The notes below the pieces were generated by a model, which saw nothing but the letters and a program-made list of their open reading frames with translations, was not told the DNA's origin and searched no databases. Source: JABFSS01 sp964449445 (GTDB lineage: Bacteria > Patescibacteriota > Gracilibacteria > Peribacterales > Peribacteraceae). From it: a stretch of 64,000 nucleotides of DNA. Positions 33,290 through 40,286 of the stretch are shown in pieces. Where the stretch lies: assembly GCA_964449445.1 (NCBI GenBank), contig CAYUZT010000001.1:124001-188000 (forward strand), read 5' to 3'. The translations under genes were made by a program, and so were the position numbers. How positions within the stretch are numbered: the stretch's first letter is position 1; each line of letters opens with the position of its first letter.

Positions 33290-33317
33290 AGTGTAGTCGA
33301 TTTTGGGCCGCAGTCAA
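33290..33317 (-). promoter_or_regulatory. aro operon promoter
   Basis: On the minus strand TTGACT (33317-33312), 16 bp, TACACT (33295-33290). Its -35 box stands back to back with that of the divergent exporter promoter, giving the inverted repeat AGTCAAG-N7-CTTGACT (33312-33332). Confidence 0.7.
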
Positions 33318-33326
33318 GCCATCTTC

Positions 33327-33354
33327 TTGACTCTGCTTTTTCTCGTCGTAGAAT
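33327..33354 (+). promoter_or_regulatory. Promoter of the LysE-type exporter and its leader
   Basis: TTGACT (33327-33332), 16 bp, TAGAAT (33349-33354). The leader-peptide ATG at 33367 follows after 12 nt. Confidence 0.7.
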
Positions 33355-33366
33355 TTGGGTCACGAC

Positions 33367-33438
33367 ATGCGTACCTGGACACTCGTCTATCGCGCTTCCA
33401 TTACTGCTTTTACAGCGGGGTGCGCGCACGTGTCTTAG
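33367..33438 (+). CDS. Candidate leader peptide upstream of the exporter
   Basis: A 23-residue frame (ATG 33367, TAG 33436-33438) starting MRTWTLVY and containing four Thr, one Trp, one Tyr and one Phe, but no tandem regulatory codons. Its segment GGGGTGCGCGC (33417-33427) can pair with GCGCGTTCCCC (33461-33471), the left side of the following terminator hairpin, with one mismatch and one wobble. This suggests an attenuator, although the codon signal is much weaker than in the aro and trp leaders. Confidence 0.4.
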   Translation: MRTWTLVYRASITAFTAGCAHVS

Positions 33439-33462
33439 GTTCATGCGGAGAAACAAGACAGC

Positions 33463-33494
33463 GCGTTCCCCCAGCCGGTGGAGCGCATTTTTTT
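33463..33494 (+). terminator. Terminator-like hairpin before the exporter gene
   Basis: GCGTTCC (33463-33469) pairs with GGAGCGC (33480-33486) and is followed by a run of seven T (33488-33494), 20 nt before the exporter ATG. No gene other than the leader peptide lies between promoter and hairpin, so it must act on the exporter transcript itself. Confidence 0.65.
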
Positions 33495-33514
33495 ATTTCT
33501 TTCTCCTCTCTCCA

Positions 33515-34138
33515 ATGTCCGCCTTCCTCACTCTCGCCATCGTTCATCTGCTCGGTGTTGCAAGTCCCGGTCCGGACTTCGCGATCATTGTGAAACAAAG
33601 CCTCTCGCAACCGCGCAGAGTCGTCATGTGGACCGCTCTCGGTGTCGCACTCGGGATTCTCGTCCATGCCGCGTACTGCTTACTCGGTATCGGTCTCGTG
33701 ATCTCGAGGTCCATCGTGCTCTTCTCGATCATCAAGTTTTTGGGAGCCGCGTACCTGATCATCATAGGTTGGAAGGCACTCCGATCAAAAGCTCCCGAGC
33801 ATTCCCCCGGGCACGTTCGCGAGAATATTCCTGTGATGAGCGCTGTTCGTGCGTTCAGAACAGGATTCCTCACCAATGTGCTCAATCCCAAAGCGACGCT
33901 CTTCTTCCTCGCAGTCTTCACGCAGGTGATTGACCCCGCAACCTCACTGCCCATGCAGCTCTTCTACGCCGGGTACATGTCGGTTGCGACATTCGTGTGG
34001 TTTGCCTCTCTCGGTTCTGTCCTCACGCAGCGTCATGTGCGCAGTCTCCTGGATGTGATTCATGTGTGGGCGGAGCGCGTGATGGGTGCTGTACTGATTG
34101 CACTCGGAATCAAAGTGGCGCTGAGCTCGCGGAATTGA
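33515..34138 (+). CDS. LysE/RhtB family amino acid exporter
   Basis: 207 residues with six membrane helices. The family N terminus (VHLLGVASPGPDFAIIVKQSL), the GALGI-like ALGVALGILVHAAY and KFLGAAYLIIIGWKALRS identify a LysE/RhtB translocator. The middle GFLTNVLNPKATLFFLAVFTQ is also typical. It exports an amino acid; divergence from the aro operon and the leader upstream make an aromatic amino acid or threonine plausible, but that is inference. A CT-rich tract precedes the ATG. It ends 4 bp before the convergent uvrD. Confidence 0.85.
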   Translation: MSAFLTLAIVHLLGVASPGPDFAIIVKQSLSQPRRVVMWTALGVALGILVHAAYCLLGIGLVISRSIVLFSIIKFLGAAYLIIIGWKALRSKAPEHSPGHVRENIPVMSAVRAFRTGFLTNVLNPKATLFFLAVFTQVIDPATSLPMQLFYAGYMSVATFVWFASLGSVLTQRHVRSLLDVIHVWAERVMGAVLIALGIKVALSSRN

Positions 34139-34142
34139 ATTT

Positions 34143-36434
34143 TCAGAGAACCTGCAATGGCGCTATTGAGAGGGCGAACGTCTTCTTCTGCCCTCCATCA
34201 AACTGAATGGTGACCACGTCACCACGTTTGCTGAGGACCGTTCCCTCGCCAAAGGCGGGATGGCGGACGCGTGTGCCTTTATCCAGCCCTGGTGAATCTT
34301 GATTCGCATCATCCGTGAAGCTTAAGTCCTGATTGAACTCGGCATTCAAGTTTTGATGCTGTCTGTACGGTTCAATTTTGCTCTTCGCGTATTCACCTTC
34401 CGTCACTTTCACGCGTCCGCTCTCCGTTGCCCATGCGAATGCGCTTAAGAGTTCATCACTGCGTCGTTCAGTGACCTCTGACGGCAGATCATCCACAAAA
34501 CGGCTTGGTGCATTGCTCTGCGTATTGCCCCAGAGTTGCCTGCTGCGTGCGAAGTAGATGCGTAAATGCGTTTTTGCCCGTGTCATGCCGACGTACATGA
34601 TGCGACGCTCCTCTTCCAGCTGCTCTTTGTCGTACATGGAACTCGAATGAGGGAATATTCCTTCCTCACACCCCGCGATCATCACATGTTCGAACTCCAA
34701 ACCCTTGCACAAGTGCAGCGTCATGAGTGTGAGCGCGTCATCGCGCACGTCCGTTAACTTATCCACTTCGGAAATCAGTGCGACTTCTTCCAGGAAGCTC
34801 GTGAGCGACGTCATCGGATCGAGCTGATCGTACTTGTGCATCACGGTGAGCAGTTCCTGCACGTTCTGCCACCGCTCTTCGCCTTCATCGGTATCATCAC
34901 GTAGCCACTTTTCCATACCGATGGCGTCGAGCAACTGAATACCGAGCTCGGAAACAACAAGGCGACCGGACTTCCCACGCAAGTCTTCGACAATCTCGAT
35001 GAACTTTTCGATCCGGCTCTTCACGCCCTCATTCAGATCTCCAATTTCACCAATGCGCCCGAGTGCATCCCATAATGTCAGCTGCTTCTTCGAGGCAAAT
35101 GCCTGAATATGCCCGAGTGTCGTATCGCCGATCTTTCGCGCGGGGACGTTCAAGATTCTCAAGAGTGAGATCGTGTCCGATGGATTTAAAATCACATAGA
35201 GGTACGCGAGGATGTCCTTCACTTCTCTCCGTGCGTAGAACTTTGTACCGCCGACGATGCGGTAGGGGATCGCTGCTTTCATACACGCTTCTTCGAAGAG
35301 GCGTGATTGCGCGTTCGTTCGGTACAGAATCACCTGTTGGTTGAGCGGCACTTTTTCTGCTTTCAGTTGCTGTGCGGCTTTAATCGCTTCTTCCGCTTCC
35401 TTCCGCTCATCACGGACTTCGTGAACGATGATCGATGGTCCGCCCTTTCGCTCGGTCCACATGTTCTTCTTCGGACGTTTTGGATTCGCTTTGATGACAG
35501 CGTTGCTCGCGTCGAGGATCACCTGCGTTGACCGATAGTTCTGTTCCAGTGCGATGCGCACGGCATCCGGGTACTCATGCTCAAACTCGAGAATATTTCG
35601 GACATCCGCACCGCGGAATGCGTAGATCGACTGATCCGGATCGCCGATCACGCAGAGATTGCGGTACTTCTGCGCGAGCAGACTGATGAATAGGTACTGC
35701 GCATGGTTTGTATCCTGATACTCATCCACATGCAGGTATCGCCACGTTTCCTGATACCGATCGAGTACTTCCGGTACTTCCTGGAACAGCCGGACGGTTT
35801 CCAGGATCAAATCGTCGAAGTCGACTGCATTGGCAGCCTTGAGCATTTTGTCGTACGTCTCGTACGCACGGATCACCTGGATCATCCGTTCGGTCGTCGC
35901 ATCCTTGAGTGCTTCCTTTGCACTCATCGCTTCACTCTTGAATCGTCCAACATAGCCTAAGGCCGGACGCGGTTTGAGCGTGTTCTCATCGATCTTCAGT
36001 TCTTTGAGGACTTCCTTCATCAATTTTTCCTGATCATCGGTGTCGTAGATCACAAAATTCCTGTTTCTGCCGAGTCTCTCAATATCGCGTCGCAAGATTC
36101 TCACGCAGATCGAGTGAAACGTTCCCATGATTGGCAGGCGACCAAGATCTTTCGACTCAAGCCCGAGCCCGGACCCGAGCACAGTGCCATCGATGATATG
36201 GAGCAGTGTTTTGATTCGCTCCTTCATTTCATTCGCTGCCTTATTCGTGAAGGTCACTGCCAAAATCTGCCATGGAGCGACTCCATCTTTCATCAGTCGC
36301 GCGATCCGGTGCGTGAGCGCGCGCGTCTTGCCGCTCCCCGCACCTGCGAGGATCAACGCAGGGCCGTTCGTATGAAGAACCGCTTGTTTCTGCGGTTCAT
36401 TGAGAGGGCCGAGGATAGGATCGATGTTGCTCAT
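34143..36434 (-). CDS. pcrA: UvrD/PcrA-type DNA helicase
   Basis: 763 residues, a superfamily 1A helicase: Q-motif LNEPQKQAV, Walker A AGAGSGKTRALTHRI, motif Ia VTFTNKAANEMKERI, motif II VDEYQDTN, motif III GDPDQSIYAFRGA, motif IV EQNYRST, motif V LMTLHLCKGLEFEHV and motif VI RRIMYVGMTRAK. The C-terminal domain ends with the PcrA-type tudor-like segment (KGTRVRHPAFGEGTVLS). It unwinds DNA in repair and replication restart. Residues about 85-93 (GSGLGLES region) are encoded by a GC-rich repeat (36158-36180) inserted between motif Ia and GTFHSIC. Start at 36434. Confidence 0.93.
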   Translation of the reverse strand: MSNIDPILGPLNEPQKQAVLHTNGPALILAGAGSGKTRALTHRIARLMKDGVAPWQILAVTFTNKAANEMKERIKTLLHIIDGTVLGSGLGLESKDLGRLPIMGTFHSICVRILRRDIERLGRNRNFVIYDTDDQEKLMKEVLKELKIDENTLKPRPALGYVGRFKSEAMSAKEALKDATTERMIQVIRAYETYDKMLKAANAVDFDDLILETVRLFQEVPEVLDRYQETWRYLHVDEYQDTNHAQYLFISLLAQKYRNLCVIGDPDQSIYAFRGADVRNILEFEHEYPDAVRIALEQNYRSTQVILDASNAVIKANPKRPKKNMWTERKGGPSIIVHEVRDERKEAEEAIKAAQQLKAEKVPLNQQVILYRTNAQSRLFEEACMKAAIPYRIVGGTKFYARREVKDILAYLYVILNPSDTISLLRILNVPARKIGDTTLGHIQAFASKKQLTLWDALGRIGEIGDLNEGVKSRIEKFIEIVEDLRGKSGRLVVSELGIQLLDAIGMEKWLRDDTDEGEERWQNVQELLTVMHKYDQLDPMTSLTSFLEEVALISEVDKLTDVRDDALTLMTLHLCKGLEFEHVMIAGCEEGIFPHSSSMYDKEQLEEERRIMYVGMTRAKTHLRIYFARSRQLWGNTQSNAPSRFVDDLPSEVTERRSDELLSAFAWATESGRVKVTEGEYAKSKIEPYRQHQNLNAEFNQDLSFTDDANQDSPGLDKGTRVRHPAFGEGTVLSKRGDVVTIQFDGGQKKTFALSIAPLQVL
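36158..36180. repeat. GC-rich CGAGCCCG repeat inside the helicase gene
   Basis: CAAGCCCGAGCCCGGACCCG followed by AGC, nearly identical to 19414-19439. It keeps the frame and adds Gly/Leu/Ser residues. Confidence 0.7.
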
Positions 36435-36447
36435 ACGCCCTGCGAGT

Positions 36448-37608
36448 CTACTGCACGAAGGTCTCCGCCGCGACCAGCTTCGGAGCCTGTCCTGAGCGGG
36501 AGCGAAGGATCGTTTTTTCCTTAGCGCTTTCCACAATTTCTTCCAGTTCTTTCACCTCAATCCCGCGTTCGATGCGGATTTCCTCGATTTTATCGAGTGG
36601 CTTCTGCAACTGCATTTTCCGCGTGGAGGAAAGTACAGAGAATTCGGTGTATGCGTCTTCAATCTTCGTTCCCATCTTCTCCAGCGACTCCTGGAATTTT
36701 CCCCACTGCTTTTTGAATGCGCCAAAGAGTGAGAGCATCTCGGTGGATGCCTGTTCCAGATTGAAGTTATCGATCGACTGGCGGATCACGGCGAGCACCG
36801 CGTATAAACTCAGTGGAGAACACATGATTGTCTTTCCTTTCATTGCTTCGTCGATGATCGAGCGGTCGACTTCGTTGATGAAGCTGAAAATCTGTTCGTT
36901 CGGGATAAAGAGCAGCACGTAATCGACGGTATTCTCTTCGGGATTAATGTACTCGCGTGTCTGCACTTCCTTCACGCGCTTGCGAACATCCTTGAGGAAC
37001 GCCTTCTTGTATTCCTCGCGCTCTTTTTCGGTCTTCGCTTCGGTGTAGAGCTGATAGTTATTAAAGGGGAACTTCACATCCATGTTGAGCGTGAGCTTTT
37101 TTGGGAGCATGAAGGTGAAATCGGGCTTTGATCCCGACGATGCCAGTGTCGTCTGCTTGATGTAGTTGATTCCTTCAATCAGCCCCGAGAGACGCAGGAC
37201 ATCTTCGGCCATCCGCTCGCCCCATTGACCGCGATTGCTGTTACTGACGAGCGCGTTGCGCAAGTTCCCCGTGGTATCGGAGAGCTCCTTTATAGCGGTC
37301 GCCGCATTATCGAGCCGCGTGCCAAGTTTTACATTGTCTTTGCCGATTTCCTTCATGATGTCCTCCAGATCGCGAGCGCCGCGATTGAATTCGTCCTTCA
37401 TGGATTTGAGCGTGCCGTCGATCACGTCCTTTTTTCCGGAGAGTTTTGACTCTGCCAATCGCAAAATCTGCTCCGCCTGCTTCGTCACGATTTTTGCGGA
37501 GAGCGTTTCGGCAATTGCCTCGGCATCGGAAGCGGAGCGACGACCAAGCCAATACGCGATCACTCCTCCAACGCAGAAGCCGATAATCAAACCCGCTGCA
37601 AAATTCAT
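36448..37608 (-). CDS. rmuC: RmuC-family protein
   Basis: 386 residues. An N-terminal membrane helix (LIIGFCVGGVIAYWLG) is followed by a coiled coil (about 25-110) and the RmuC nuclease-like domain: GQWGERMAEDVLRLSGL, KPDFTFMLPKKLTLNMDVKFPFNNYQ, VDYVLLFIPNEQIFSFI and a later helical region. RmuC limits recombination at inverted repeats in E. coli, which is notable in a genome so rich in palindromes. The C-terminal RSRSGQAPK comes from an inserted CTTCG...CTCAGG repeat (36485-36508). It lies 13 bp upstream of the helicase gene on the same strand. Confidence 0.88.
   Translation of the reverse strand: MNFAAGLIIGFCVGGVIAYWLGRRSASDAEAIAETLSAKIVTKQAEQILRLAESKLSGKKDVIDGTLKSMKDEFNRGARDLEDIMKEIGKDNVKLGTRLDNAATAIKELSDTTGNLRNALVSNSNRGQWGERMAEDVLRLSGLIEGINYIKQTTLASSGSKPDFTFMLPKKLTLNMDVKFPFNNYQLYTEAKTEKEREEYKKAFLKDVRKRVKEVQTREYINPEENTVDYVLLFIPNEQIFSFINEVDRSIIDEAMKGKTIMCSPLSLYAVLAVIRQSIDNFNLEQASTEMLSLFGAFKKQWGKFQESLEKMGTKIEDAYTEFSVLSSTRKMQLQKPLDKIEEIRIERGIEVKELEEIVESAKEKTILRSRSGQAPKLVAAETFVQ
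36485..36508. repeat. CTTCG-CTCAGG repeat variant in the rmuC 3' end
   Basis: The reverse complement reads CCTTCGCTCCCGCTCAGGAC followed by AGGC, a variant of the exact 24-mer found at 44640-44663 and 50921-50944. Confidence 0.7.
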
Positions 37609-37691
37609 GCACGCATCGTAGCAGAAGGTGTACGCATGTCCACTTCTTCAGTTCTTGATGGCTCTCCGGAGAGAATTTTCCACTCGCAGTC

Positions 37692-37719
37692 TTGCTTTTT
37701 TCGCTTTGCTGATTACAAT
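37692..37719 (+). promoter_or_regulatory. rpsO promoter
   Basis: TTGCTT (37692-37697), 16 bp, TACAAT (37714-37719). About 100 nt of leader follow before the rpsO ATG, including the palindrome at 37767-37792. Confidence 0.6.
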
Positions 37720-37766
37720 ACTTGCCACGTCCGCGCTTCGTTGGAGGTATATCCCCAATGCGGCCC

Positions 37767-37792
37767 GGCACGGCGTTCGCGAACGCCGTGCC
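37767..37792 (+). promoter_or_regulatory. 26-nt perfect palindrome in the rpsO leader
   Basis: GGCACGGCGTTCG pairs completely with CGAACGCCGTGCC. It lies 28 nt before the rpsO start. It may be an S15 autoregulatory structure or simply an inserted repeat; no T run follows. Confidence 0.5.
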
Positions 37793-37819
37793 ACGGCGCT
37801 CCCTTTCCTTGCCTCCTTT

Positions 37820-38089
37820 ATGTCTCTCAAGCGCACCGCGAAAAAGAACCTGATCACCAAGCACCGAAAGCACGCGAAAGATACCGGCAGTCCCCAAGTG
37901 CAAATCGCGCTCCTTACCAAGGAAATCGGCCTCCTGACGAGTCACCTGAAAGATCACAAAAAAGATCAATCCGGCCGCAAAGGTTTGCTTGGCAAAGTCG
38001 CTCAACGCCGAAAGCTCCTCACGTACCTTAAGCAGAACAAGCCTGAGGAGTACCAAGAGGTCCTGGAGAAGCACAAGTTGAAGAAGTAG
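37820..38089 (+). CDS. rpsO: Ribosomal protein S15
   Basis: 89 residues, full-length S15: DTGSPQVQIALLTKEI, LTSHLKDHKKDQSGRKGLL, and VAQRRKLLTYLKQNKPEEY. It binds the 16S rRNA central domain (helices 20-22) early in 30S assembly. The ATG at 37820 fits the family start; the frame runs on upstream to 37628 without support. A CT-rich tract precedes the ATG. Unlike the common rpsO-pnp pair, pnp is 8.7 kb away. Confidence 0.96.
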   Translation: MSLKRTAKKNLITKHRKHAKDTGSPQVQIALLTKEIGLLTSHLKDHKKDQSGRKGLLGKVAQRRKLLTYLKQNKPEEYQEVLEKHKLKK

Positions 38090-38110
38090 TTCTCGCTTCC
38101 TTGACAGTTA

Positions 38111-38138
38111 TTGACAATAGGATTTGAAGTGCTATTCT
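38111..38138 (+). promoter_or_regulatory. Promoter of the unknown gene after rpsO
   Basis: TTGACA (38111-38116), 16 bp, TATTCT (38133-38138), near consensus. Confidence 0.65.
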
Positions 38139-38148
38139 TTTCGTGAGC

Positions 38149-39039
38149 GTGGAAGTCTCAAACAACACTTCCCGAGTATTGGTAAGGCTCGATAAACAAC
38201 TTCCCTCCCATTCATGGGCGGGAGTTGAAAAGCCCCTTTCCATTCCTTTCCTTTCGATGGCATCGGAATCCCATCAAGAGAGAATTACTATCTGCACTGA
38301 ATTGGAAGCTGAAGTGCTTCACCCGCGATGGAGGTCCCTGCAGGAAGATGCTCCTCTGGGTCTGCAATTGGTGCTGAAAGATACCCAGCAGAGTCTTTTG
38401 GCTATCATGAGAAGAGAAATGCGGGCAGTTACTGACGCCGTGCATGAATACGGTTTCGCCCAAGCCACACTGACTGAATCCGATGCTGCAATCTGGCCAG
38501 GCGGGTTTCGTTGGTCCGAAAACGTTCACAACATGGCCACGGATTCCTGTTGGCACGTGGATAACTTTGATCAACATTCCTATATCTACGGTTTGTGCAT
38601 TCCTCCACAGAGCGACGCGAAGAGAAGCGCCAGAACAGGACTCGCAGCACTCCCCTCCGTCATACGTGCGATTGGAGCAAATGCACATCTTCTTCCGAAA
38701 GATGTTCTTCGGGAAGCGCGACGAAAAGCTGGCATGGTATTTCATCCGGACAAATTTGAGCTCACGCCGCCGATGAAAGTCGTGAATTATTTCGGTTGTA
38801 TTCGACAGGCAGCGCAAGACATCAAGAAGGAGAATGTACTGTTTACATTTCTGCGCGCCATGAACGCACACCTGGAAGAAAGGAAACAAGTTGCATGGGT
38901 CCCCTGGATGAAAGGCGCACTGCTCCTTTTTTCATCTCAGTGGAAAAAAGGAAACACGAGCCTGCTCCACGCGCGTGAAGTGATTGACCACGAAGAAGCT
39001 GCCCCTAATCTTTTGCTGAAGAGAACATTGCTTCAGTGA
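38149..39039 (+). CDS. Hypothetical protein with a WHVDNF motif
   Basis: 296 residues from the GTG at 38149; GTG 38143 is too close to the -10 box to be used, and ATG 38257 is an alternative. No family recognised. It is soluble and mixed alpha/beta, with a conserved-looking centre (WHVDNFDQHSYIYGLCIPP) whose His-x-Asp could be a metal-binding pair as in Fe(II) dioxygenases, but no complete signature is visible. It has its own promoter. Downstream lies the convergent trpR-like gene. Confidence 0.6.
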   Translation: MEVSNNTSRVLVRLDKQLPSHSWAGVEKPLSIPFLSMASESHQERITICTELEAEVLHPRWRSLQEDAPLGLQLVLKDTQQSLLAIMRREMRAVTDAVHEYGFAQATLTESDAAIWPGGFRWSENVHNMATDSCWHVDNFDQHSYIYGLCIPPQSDAKRSARTGLAALPSVIRAIGANAHLLPKDVLREARRKAGMVFHPDKFELTPPMKVVNYFGCIRQAAQDIKKENVLFTFLRAMNAHLEERKQVAWVPWMKGALLLFSSQWKKGNTSLLHAREVIDHEEAAPNLLLKRTLLQ

Positions 39040-39075
39040 TAACAAACAGTGCTTTCAAAATGTGCTTTGCAGTAA

Positions 39076-39366
39076 TCATGCGATTGGTTTGCGCAGTCGC
39101 TTGAGCATTGTAACGAAGCCACCTGTGCCGTGTTGCAATGCATGAGAGCCTCGGGTGATTTTTGAAATGCTCAGGTGCAACTTCTTGGCAACCTCACGCT
39201 GCGGCACTCCGCGCGCGAGTAATTGGATCTCCTGCCACCGCTCTGCAAGTGAATCGAGTTCGTTTGGCGTCAGAAGATCTTCCAAAAGCATCTCCGCCTC
39301 TTTTGTATTCTTCAGCGCGGCGATGAGTGCGTAGAGTTCTTTGTAGTGTCGTTTCGAGATGCTCAT
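39076..39366 (-). CDS. trpR: TrpR-family transcriptional regulator
   Basis: 96 residues, all helical. LLTPNELDSLAERWQEI and QREVAKKLHLSISKITRGSH align with E. coli TrpR (LTPDEREALGTR and [20 protein letters not shown]). Of the Trp-contacting residues, T44, R54 and R84 have counterparts; S88 is Ala. The N terminus also resembles the YerC/YecD branch of the superfamily. Location beside the trp operon, in a unit divergent from it, favours a Trp-responsive repressor. It is co-transcribed with the B3/4 gene (23-bp gap). The start is at 39366; the frame continues 7 codons upstream. Confidence 0.82.
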   Translation of the reverse strand: MSISKRHYKELYALIAALKNTKEAEMLLEDLLTPNELDSLAERWQEIQLLARGVPQREVAKKLHLSISKITRGSHALQHGTGGFVTMLKRLRKPIA

Positions 39367-39389
39367 ACATGCATGATAACAGATCAAAA

Positions 39390-40073
39390 CTATTCAGCGA
39401 CGTGCACTTCCAGAGTCTCTGTCGTCGCCTTGGGTGCTATAAGCAGGACTCCATCGCGAATGTCTTCCAGATGTCGTTTCATCGCTTCCGTTCCGATGCC
39501 TGCAGGAGCGTATGCCGCGAATAGCACGTTCGTCGTTGAGCTCTGAATGCGTGTGCGCTGGTCGGGCCCGTGCAGAATACTCGAGGTAATGCCCAGCGTG
39601 TCCGAAATTACCATGTCGCCTGCCTTTGGCGTCTGCGGTTTGCCGTTATAGAGCAGGTACGATTCCGTTCCTTGCGCGATATCGAGCGTCAGCGGAAGCG
39701 ACATACGGTCCAGATCATGGCCGGCCGTCAGGAGCATGTTGCCCACTTCCGCCACGAACATCACTTGTACCAAACTGCCGACACTCGCGATCGGCTTCCC
39801 TTTGAGGGCGATCGATTCAAGCTGAAGGAGGACATGATAGGTTTTGTCGAATTTTCCGTAATAAGACTCATATGCCTGCATGCGATCAATCTTTTTGAGA
39901 GCTGCGCGATCCTGCCCCGCAAACTTGCTCCGTAGTTCCTCCTCCTTTTTTCGTTTGAGATCGTCGATAGCTGCGACACTTGGAGGATTGGTGGCACCCC
40001 GCATCGCGAGGATTCCCACGACTGCACCCGGATACGCCTGTTTCCAGCGGTCGGTGATCTGCAATATAGCCAT
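39390..40073 (-). CDS. B3/4-domain protein (PheRS beta-like)
   Basis: 227 residues resembling the free-standing B3/B4 tRNA-binding/editing-type domain of phenylalanyl-tRNA synthetase beta: an N-terminal GAVVGILAMRGATNPPS, a charged helix, SLVQVMFVAEVGNMLLTAGHDLDRM, GKPQTPKAGDMVISDTLGI and a hydrophobic C-terminal strand. Function in such proteins is not established; roles in tRNA quality control or sugar/nucleotide binding have been suggested. The promoter -10 box (TATACA, 40087-40082) is 8 nt from the ATG. It is divergent from trpL and upstream of trpR in one unit, so a link to aromatic amino acid physiology is inferred. Confidence 0.75.
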   Translation of the reverse strand: MAILQITDRWKQAYPGAVVGILAMRGATNPPSVAAIDDLKRKKEEELRSKFAGQDRAALKKIDRMQAYESYYGKFDKTYHVLLQLESIALKGKPIASVGSLVQVMFVAEVGNMLLTAGHDLDRMSLPLTLDIAQGTESYLLYNGKPQTPKAGDMVISDTLGITSSILHGPDQRTRIQSSTTNVLFAAYAPAGIGTEAMKRHLEDIRDGVLLIAPKATTETLEVHVAE

Positions 40074-40081
40074 ACATGTAC

Positions 40082-40109
40082 TGTATAGATTGCTCTTGCA
40101 TTCTGCAAG
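40082..40109 (-). promoter_or_regulatory. Promoter of the B3/4-trpR unit
   Basis: On the minus strand CTTGCA (40109-40104), 16 bp, TATACA (40087-40082). It overlaps the divergent trp promoter; the two -35 regions share the palindrome CTTGCA-TTC-TGCAAG (40095-40109). Confidence 0.55.
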
Positions 40110-40123
40110 TACTCGTGTATTCT
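40096..40123 (+). promoter_or_regulatory. trp operon promoter
   Basis: TTGCAT (40096-40101), 16 bp, TATTCT (40118-40123), followed 22 nt later by the trpL ATG. Confidence 0.65.
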
Positions 40124-40143
40124 TGTACCGGTACATCAGTACT
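40108..40143. promoter_or_regulatory. Candidate TrpR operator cluster
   Basis: AGTACT occurs at 40108-40113 and 40138-40143, flanking the perfect palindrome TGTACCGGTACA (40124-40135), which abuts the trp -10 box. The GTAC-centred half-sites recall the E. coli trp operator, whose half-sites read GTACTAG. The sites lie between divergent start points, so they could control both units. Confidence 0.45.
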
Positions 40144-40145
40144 CC

Positions 40146-40217
40146 ATGCATTTCACCTCTTCCCCAATTGGCTACTGGTGGCAGGCTGCTCACATAGCCC
40201 TGCACGGTTTGCAGTGA
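40146..40217 (+). CDS. trpL: trp operon leader peptide
   Basis: A 23-residue frame from ATG 40146 to TGA 40215-40217, beginning MHFTSSPIGYWWQAAH. Two adjacent Trp codons (TGG TGG, 40176-40181) stand at positions 11-12, as in classical trp leader peptides. The frame lies between the trp promoter and the attenuator hairpin, upstream of trpE. With scarce Trp-tRNA the ribosome should stall here, free segment 2 and prevent termination. The peptide itself has no expected function. Confidence 0.85.
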   Translation: MHFTSSPIGYWWQAAHIALHGLQ

Positions 40218-40239
40218 TTTTCTTCTATTGAATATCACG

Positions 40240-40269
40240 TCGCCTTCCCTGCAGGGAGGCGATTTTTTT
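40240..40269 (+). terminator. trp attenuator
   Basis: TCGCCTTCCC (40240-40249) pairs with GGGAGGCGA (40254-40262) with one bulged T, followed by seven T (40263-40269), ending 17 nt before trpE. Alternative pairings: GCAGGCT (40181-40187) with AGCCCTGC (40196-40203) as the 1:2 stem, and GCCCTGCA (40197-40204) with TGCAGGG (40250-40256), which takes the right arm away from the terminator. The sets exclude each other. Confidence 0.85.
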
Positions 40270-40286
40270 GATTCCTCTTTTCTCCC

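Noticed and set aside
38212..38889. 225-codon frame antisense to the unknown gene after rpsO
   Set aside because: The plus-strand frame has a near-consensus promoter and spans the whole interval; the antisense frame looks like its shadow.
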